Shown: piece by piece, positions 12,401 to 21,400 of the stretch
How positions within the stretch are numbered: position 1 is the first letter of the stretch
Layout: the number at the start of each line of letters is the position of its first letter
Assembly (NCBI GenBank): GCA_025084515.1
Contig: JAJAGP010000092.1
Coordinates: 1-64,000, forward strand
DNA: 64,000 nt
Source of the DNA: Ancistrus triradiatus
Taxonomy: Eukaryota; Chordata; Actinopteri; Siluriformes; Loricariidae
Direction: 5' to 3'
Position numbers and translations under genes: made by a program
Notes under the pieces: model-generated
Seen by the model: only the letters and a program-made list of their open reading frames with translations
Database searches by the model: none
What the model was told of the DNA's origin: nothing

Positions 12401-15400
12401 CATATTGCATATGATTTGCATATTATATCTGCCTTTGACTTACTTGCCATCACATCTATATTGCACTTTTTTTTTTCTTTTTTACAGCTAAAAACAAAAA
12501 ACACGTCTTTCAGGTCTAATAAAATGACTTTGTACATTTAGTGCATTTTAATTGGTGGCACTGCTGAATGGGTCATGTGACTGCTCTCTCTCATGTCACC
12601 TGTGCAGGTGTTTGGAGACACTCCCACTCCCAAGGACAGTGTATGCTTCTTGGACATCCTGAGTGATCCAATTCCTGACAAGCATTATAAAAAAAACGAG
12701 GTGATCACAAGTTCATCACACGCATGCTAGGGGTGTGCAATATTGAGGAAAATAAAAATTAAATCTCGGGATTTTTTGCTAACAAATTAGATGATATTTC
12801 TTTTGTAATGTAATTGGTGAGATCATTTCTTTCGTCTTGCCATCTGCTGCTTTTTTTTGTCATAAGGCACATTTTTGCAGAATAATTCCACTATGGTTTA
12901 CCGAGTGTGTTCTTGTGCTGGTACCTTGGCTGGTTTAAGCCGGTCATGGACAGCTGGCTCCCAAAGTTTGTCATAATCTTCATATTCTGCTAGGTGTGGA
13001 TATCATTTGCATTTCTTTGATTCTGCATGTCAATTCCAAGAGGACACAACATGCCAAATTTTGGGGTATAAAGAATATATTTAAATTTTAATCTTTCAAC
13101 TGTGTGATTCATAAATTGAGTTAAATTGAATTGAATTGACTTTATTTATCCCCGAGGGGCAATTCATGTTGGACACACAGAAAAACAATACACAACAGAC
13201 ACAAACATTAAAATACCTATAGTCCCAATGTCCCAAGGTCACGCTCTGTTGGACAGTCCAGTGTCAAAGTCAGTGATACCGATGGCCATGAGGCAACGGT
13301 TCAAAAGCAAAATGAAGAAAATGCAATGGATCATTAATAATTGATAGTCTTTTATTCAATGTTCTTTGTCTATGTAATGCAGTCAAAGATCTCAGTAGAA
13401 GGAAAATAATTTTAGAGCACATGGATATTAAATACTGTAGGAGATTTCTGTTTTTTTTATTCCAGAGACTGAAACCAGTAAATAAGGGAAAATGAAACAA
13501 TGGTCTCAATAAAAGAACAATAAAAAGTAAACAAAATAGATGAATTAAAGAACTTAAGCTTCCTAAGAAAATAAATACAATTCTGGCCTTTTTATTTATT
13601 TATTTCTTAATGAGCCTTTGTGTCATATTCATATTTTAACTTACCATCTAAAATTGCTCCCAAGTACATTTATACAGGTATCTTCACTCCAGGGTTTCAT
13701 CTTGGAAAAATCAAAACCTTCTCCTTAGTTTTAGAGATATTCATCACCAGATGCGAATAATCACACCACCCCACAAACTCCAACAAAACTTGGACCATGA
13801 ATTTTAGCCTTTTTTTGTATTGGATATGCTAGCGAGGTGCTAGCGCTATATGTGGAGTTGGCTAATGCAGCATATGGGCTAGGAGACCGCAGTCGGTCAA
13901 ACACAACACACTGTTGAAGCTCAATATCATGCTGGTACCTTGAGATGTTTTGGCATGTCTACTTTACAACATATCAATTTCCACACATATTAGCTTTTTT
14001 GTTTTCTCTCACAAAGTGGAGCCAAACTTTAGAGCGCTTCCTGGGGTTCATCTTCTGCTAATGCTGTAGCGGAGCATTTCAAAACAAAACTACACGACAA
14101 CGTATCACCAGTCCAGGCAGATAGGTACCACCTTACGTATGTATTTGGACTAATCCTGGCTGTGTATTTGAAGCATTAAACGTGTTAATAAGAACCGAAA
14201 TTCTGTTTTTAATGGGATAGTTGGCTAATTTTGGAATCTTGGAATTTGAATACGTGAACTTGTGAACTGTCAGCTCGTACATCTTTAAAACAACAACTAA
14301 GATATTATCGTGAATGATACATATCGCACTCTCTTAATGCACGCGCACACACACTGTTTGCAATTAGCTAGGAGTGTCCAATTCTACTACCTTTAACAAG
14401 GAGGCGTGTTGTAGAGTATGCACGGTATATTTACTACCATGCTCCTACAGCATCATGTTATTGCACCACACACAGAATTACTCAAGGGGCCTCATTCATG
14501 AAATGTGAGCAGAACAAATTTGCACGGAAATTGTTCGTAAAGCACCTTTTACGTAAATGTCCGGATTCTTGAAAATATTCGTAGTCCCAAAATGTTAGTA
14601 CGTATGAGCATGCGTAAACTGTTCGTAACGCCCAAAAGACACCAAAAGTATCATTAGACATGACTGTATTTGAACTAAAGAATAATACATAAAAAATTTA
14701 AGTAAACAAAATTACACATAAGCACTCTGTTTAATAATACAGCTTCCAATAAGAAACTTCCAATAAGCCTAAATGCTCAGCTCTCACCAGCATGGGAGAA
14801 AGAACGCAGTAATGTGAGACACTGCTGGCTTAAATATATTTTAAAAATTTTATTTAGCTATTCATAGTAAATATATATTAATCTTCAAGGTATAATGTTT
14901 GGCATATTAAATACCATTTTACTTTTCTTGTGCAGCATATCCTATGATTTACTTAACATAAAACACTACTCCTATGATGCGTTAGGTTGGGTGAGCTGAG
15001 CAGTTTAAAGTTAAATGAAACATCAACTTTTACTTGATTTAACTGCATCAAGGCACGATGATCTAATGATGCATTTGCATATATAAGTAAGAAAAGTTGA
15101 CCATCCAGTCAATGTGCCATTGATCTGTTATACGAAATGTTCTCTTCTGAGAACTGTGAACAGGTGGAAGCCTCGGGCACACGCAGCTCGGGTGGCAGAC
15201 GTTTGGAGAGTGGCGTTATAAGAGATTGTAGGCGTAGAAAACATAAATGCTAGAAGCAGTGCTTAATTTGTAATACATGAGGTAAGGGAACACAGAGCGA
15301 GCCGCGATCCAGTAAGTGGCCATTAAGTAAAAAGGTCCCGGAGCGATTAAACACACCTGTGCTTATGGTTCAACACTTAATACAGTAGACTCTAAAATGG

Positions 15401-18400
15401 AAAATCTATATCAGTGAAAAAGACTTAGTGTCTTAACATTCAGCTGTCTTTTTTCGCCATTTCCAAACCTCTCTGTCCGTGAGCGGGCATGTGACTGATG
15501 ATCAAAGAAAATGAGCCGTTTTTGAAAAGGAGGTTACACACAGGTACCATTTTATTAACGTTTGTTATTAATATTGTCCATTTTCATTTTATTTTATTTT
15601 TTTAAATATAATCCACACGAATAAGAACACCAGAACGCATGTGCTCCAAATATGAGAGGTACCAGATCTTGGTCCAGCAGGATCCGGCTCAAATTAAGCA
15701 CTGACTAGAATATTTAAATGTAAATTTATTCATACAGCCTACATGGAATTTGGTGTCAAGCTGATTTCTTAATTACCTGAAACACCACTATGGACTCTCA
15801 AAAATAAAAAAAATAAAAATGTTGAATGCACTTTGTTCAATAAAACATTGATTTCCACTTCAGAATAGTTTTTAATTTGCTTTTTCTGAGACATTTTGGA
15901 GAAATTTTGCTGTGTTCCTCAGTCCAAAGCCTTTATTATGTGGTGGTCATTTGTTATTCATGGGAGTGGATTATGGTAATTGCATGCTAATTATAAAGGA
16001 ACTTGCACACGCCTCCCATTTACGAACGATTGGTATGCATTAACATACGCACGCTCTACTAACGAATCTCGTGTTTGCGTGGCGTTCATGAATCTGGCGG
16101 AGAGTTTTCGGAAATGTCCATTTACGTGCAATTTACTCGCAGTTTGCTCATTTTTTTACGACGGTTTCATGAATGAGGCCCAAGATGAACTCTTAGCATG
16201 ATTACAATTCCCTACATTCACAAACACTTCAGAAATAGAAAACTAAATATAATTTAACTTTTCTTCCACATTATAGCACCTATAGAAAATCATCACACCT
16301 TGTAGAAATTCTGTCCTTTTTTCACATTATAGCCTGAAAATTAAAATAAGTGAAATCTAACTCTTCCCATTTGAATTTATACATTACAACGCTCAACACT
16401 GAAGTGGAAATATCATGAAAAAAATCTGACCAATTTTAAAAATCTACTTTGTGAACATCTGGTTTGGAAAGTTGATCAGTCCCTTTAGTGTAACGATTAT
16501 AAACTGAGGTACAACCAATTACAAAACACAATAACAGCGACTATTTGAAAGCGGTATGAGAATTTCCTATAGGCACTGTACATACATAGCTACCCGTAAA
16601 TAACAGATCAATCTCCCCAGGACCTGAGCAGCTGGGTGTCAGGGAGGACAGGCCGTGGCCCCCTGGTGGAAGGCTGGAGGGACAGCACAAAGCCAGTCAT
16701 GTGCTCCTACAAGAGAGTTCAGTGCAGCTTTGAGGTTTACGGGTTCCAGGGCCGGACAGAAGAGTTCATCCACAGGGTAAGGATCAAAGCCACACATCAG
16801 AGGACTCATCTGTCTGGAACAATCTGTGATGTCAGTGTGGTTACAATGTTGTGTTATTTCATGGTTCTTACCAGAACATCCGTGATGTGCTGCTGGTGGG
16901 ACACAGGCAGGCAGTGGCATGGGTGGACGAATGGCATGGTGATTATGATGCTTTACAATGATTTAATATCAGCTAATATTAACTTGTATAATATTCACTG
17001 CTTTGTAACATACACAGGTCAGCGCCGCTTAACAACCGCATTACGTTCTGTGAAACAGGTCACTGACCAAACATTACCATAGTCACATAGTCTATTTATG
17101 CTACTATAATGTAAATATAAGAAATCCATGTACAAATTATGCAAAAATGCATCAGAGATACTGCTGAAACACAAGCGGAACGCTACCATCTACACAGCAT
17201 CCGAAGCCTAAACTGTTATACATATCACAACCTCCAGGTAATACACAACTCTGTGGTTCTTCAGTTACAAGCAAATACACACTGCAAAACCAAAATATAA
17301 GAGTACACGATGGAACATAAACGAATAAACATACCTCATTTGGCTGCACACATCCAAGAGAATCCATTTGAAGAAACAATAATTTCCAGAACAGCCAATG
17401 CAATATCACCTTTTAAACACATAAAAAATTTAAGTAGGTAGAAAAGGCTTACCTGTATATGCAAAGCACCTTGTTTTACCCTAGCTTATCATGGGGAGGG
17501 TCTGGTGACTAACACAGAATTCACTGGTACCAGGGTTCCTTAAATGCACCAACCAACCTTCATGTTGCAAACTCAGGGTCTCAGGAACTGCTGTTTCCAG
17601 TATTTCCAGCACTGAACCACAGAAATTCATATAGACTGAATAGCCAAAACCTTAAAACCACAGCTCTGGAATACACTAAATGCTAAGTGAACAGGCTGTT
17701 CTCATAGTCAAAGTGTTGGATGTGGGACAAATCATTGTGTCTAGACAACTGGGTTGAAGTTTGTGGGGTGCTCCTGGTCAGCAGTGGTGAGTCCAAACCC
17801 AGCAACAGGATGTTGGTGCCCATGTCTCATCAAAATTCTATACTAATACTGGGTAGGGCCTCCCTTTGCTCTCGAAAGCGTGATTAGATAGTTGCATAAC
17901 TGAATAAGTGTACAGGCATAGCATTCAGGACTGTGGTAGCCTAGCGGGTAAGGTACTGGACTATGGACCTGAAGGTCCAGGGTTCAAATCCCACCTCTCC
18001 CAAGCTGCTACTGTTAGGTCCTTGAGCAAGACCCTTAAGCCACAATTGCTTGGATTGTAAGACTGCATTAATTGCAAGTCGCTCTGGATAAAGGCGTCTG
18101 CTAAATGCTGTAAATGTTAATTCACAATACAAATAAAACGTTTGGAGACACCTGCTGTAAGTGCATTTGTCTTTATTATAGTTATTTTATTTACATTTAG
18201 TCACTTATCCAGAGCAACTTGGAGCTGATGCAGTCTTACAGTCCAAGCAACTGTGAGTTAAGGGCCTTGCTCAAGTGGCAGTGGCATCTTGGCAGTGGGG
18301 GTATTTCAAATCTGGTCCTTTTTGTCTAGATTCCAGTACCTTAACCACTAAGCCACCATAGTCTCCAAACATGTATGCAAAATGCTCTTTGCTTAATCTT

Positions 18401-21400
18401 AAGTCAGGCGTGTAGTAATTTAGTGGATGCCCTTATCCAGAGTGATTTACAACTGACACAATCTTATGTTGCAAGCAGTTGTGGGTTAAGGCCTTGCTTA
18501 AGGATCCAACAGTGTCAGCTTGGTAGAGGTTGGATTTGAACCATGGACCTTCTGGCCCATAGTCCAGTGCCTTAATTGCCAAGTCCCACAGATCATTTTA
18601 TTTACCTTAAAGTAAAAATGGCCTAGAGGCAGTAAAGTAATACAAATCAACTATTTGATGTTGAGATGTCTTAGTTGGTAGAGCTCCATGAAGCATTTAT
18701 TTCAGCTGTAATCTGTGGTGCTGTTAACTGATGATTTCTTAGGCGAATGACTTTAATATGCTTGTCATCTGCAGCAGAGGTACCTCCTTTCATTTAACAG
18801 TTTTTGTCACTATACTTACGGAAACTAATAGCAGAGCGTGAGGACACATCAGTTTAGCACTTCCCACCAAAAAGTAGCTAGTTTTGTCTTATTACGTTTG
18901 TTAGTTTTATTTCTACTGCTTTAAAAAACATCATGCACAAGTTGTATAATCACTTAGAATCGCTTTAAATTTGGACCACATGTTTTGGTTTTGATCAGAT
19001 AAAGACAACTTTATCCCACTGGAGATTCTGCACTTACCACACGCCAGCAAAACTATTATCCTCCTGATGAAATGATGCAAGTAGCGTAGACAGAGGAAAC
19101 AAAAACAAGTGGGCCAGAATACAAGCTAAACTAAGCTAATCCCTTAAACCTGCTGCATATATTTCACACAAATTCCTGCACACTTACTAACCACCTACAT
19201 GAAATAAGACTAAGGATCAGTTTGCAATGCATGAACAGCTGTTTCCTGATAATAAGAAACATGGCTGAACTACAACATCTAGTCATCAACATCTAATCTA
19301 GTCTATCAAACAGACAGAGTTAATGACAGAGGACGCAACGCTACAGATATCACTGAAAATACACGTCGCTGGATCTAGAGTTTGTAATGCTGAAGTGAAG
19401 TATTTAAGGGAAATTACATGTGTTATTGTTCTAGCAGTGTGTACGCCCCCTCAAGCTAATGCTAAGTTGGCCACACATGCTGTTAATAATCAGCCGACTG
19501 CATGTCCACATGGAGCTATGATTGCGGCAGGTAACTTTAAGAATTACAAACCTCAAGACAATCTCTAAATTCCACAAGAAGGTACATTTACCTACATGAG
19601 ATTTTACCAACATCTCGGACCCGTATAATGCTTAGCCATGTGCTCACACAGAACTCTGGATCACGTCCCTGTCCCTAACCTCATCACAGAAACCACCAGT
19701 TTGTAGGAGAAACAGTACAAATATGGGCTGGGGAATCCACATTAGCACTGTTTTGCTAGCACAAACTGGGACCGCAGAAGCAAAGAAAAAAATAATTTAA
19801 GGTAGCAAACTTGACTAACAATGCTAATTGAATCACTGATACCCACAGACAATGCTAATACAGACACACAGATGCTGACAAGAAACGCTAAAACACATGG
19901 ACCGAGGGATAACAGTGAGGCAGAGCTACAACAAACAAAGACGCTAACATGGGCTAACAAACAAACACAATCTGCTAATACAAACAGACCACATGCTACA
20001 TCAAGCAGACAATAGTCTAATACAAACAGAGGGGCTAACGCTAACACAAAACAGACAAAGGGCTGAAGATACAAAGACAATGAGAACAACAATCAACCAA
20101 AGCATTAGGATTACAAGAGACTATCAGCTAGCACAAACAGCATCAGACATGAGAAAGGACACACCATGACCAGAAACAGGAGACCAGCAAACCATGAAAC
20201 AGGTGCCAGGAAACACAAAGTTGTGTACAGAACTGACAAGGAAGCAAACAGGAGTGAGAGTTTAAATAGCAGGGGCACAGCAGCCTGTAATTGAAAAGCC
20301 TGCTGTGGAAAGGGAAAGGGTCAGAGGTGTGCCCTGAAGGATGATGTGGTTCACAAGCACACGTCACGTGACTGCTAGACATCCCTCTAGGACACATTTG
20401 CCCACAGGTGGGCCTGTAGATCCTCCACATTCATAGTTTCCTGAAGCTGGCATCCCAGCTGGTCCCATAAATGTTTGATTGCCAATAAATCTAACAACCG
20501 GGCAAGCCAAGGAAGTGTTCTAATCTGCCATTCCTGGGAAACCCTTGCTGTGTGTGGGTGAGCATTATACTGCTGAAAAATGCCAGTTGGAAGCCCTGCC
20601 ATGAGAGGCAACACATGGCCACAGGATGTACTGCACATATTGTTGAGTTGTTAGTGTACCTCGTATCACTACTAGGGATGACCTACTGTCATATGCAATG
20701 GCTCGCCAGATCATAACACCAGTAGTGGAGCAGTGTGTAACTCAACAACAAAGACAGGATTGAAGCTTCACCACAAGGCCTCCATACTCTAACCTGACCA
20801 TCATTGGATCTTAAACAAAACCTGGAATTGTCGCTAAAGACAATATGGCTCCAGTCCATAGCAGACCAGGTTTCTCGTTCACGACACAACTGGAGGTGGA
20901 GGTGGCTGGCTGCCAATGGCAGGACACCTAATGGGCACCATGACAACAAATTTCCTTCCACTAAGCAACTGGTAATGGTCCGAGCAGAGACAGGGGTGTG
21001 TAGATAAGATCTGTGTCTAGATGGTGGATAATGAAACTGTGGGAGCTACTTGTCAGTGGGATCAAATGATCCTCTCTACTGGTAGTCTGTCTTGGCCATC
21101 CGAAGTGTGTTCGTCATGCGTGCGTGCCCTCACAGAAACACTCCTCCCGACTCCACCTAACAGTTAGGTCAGAACAGTCAAGATCGTGGCAAATCACATT
21201 AACGACCATCCTGTTTCTCTCCAATGGTGCGCCCTTTCTCAAGGTCTGTCAACTGGGCAAAATTTCTTACAGTGGATCATAGAGGCATATCTAGCACTCA
21301 ACGATCTCTCACCAAGAGGTACACTACCCAAAAGTAGCCTTTTCATAGGGTGGCAGGAAGCACTTTTACACTTTTGTAGCAAGACCCAGTGTCTAATCAG

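Noticed and set aside
16639..16920. Minus-strand frame over exons 7 and 8
   Set aside because: Antisense shadow; the plus strand carries the PITP domain.
17928..18000. tRNA-like box A/B sequence as a possible tRNA gene
   Set aside because: It is the head of a SINE with a long body, repeated many times; a proper cloverleaf is not preserved.
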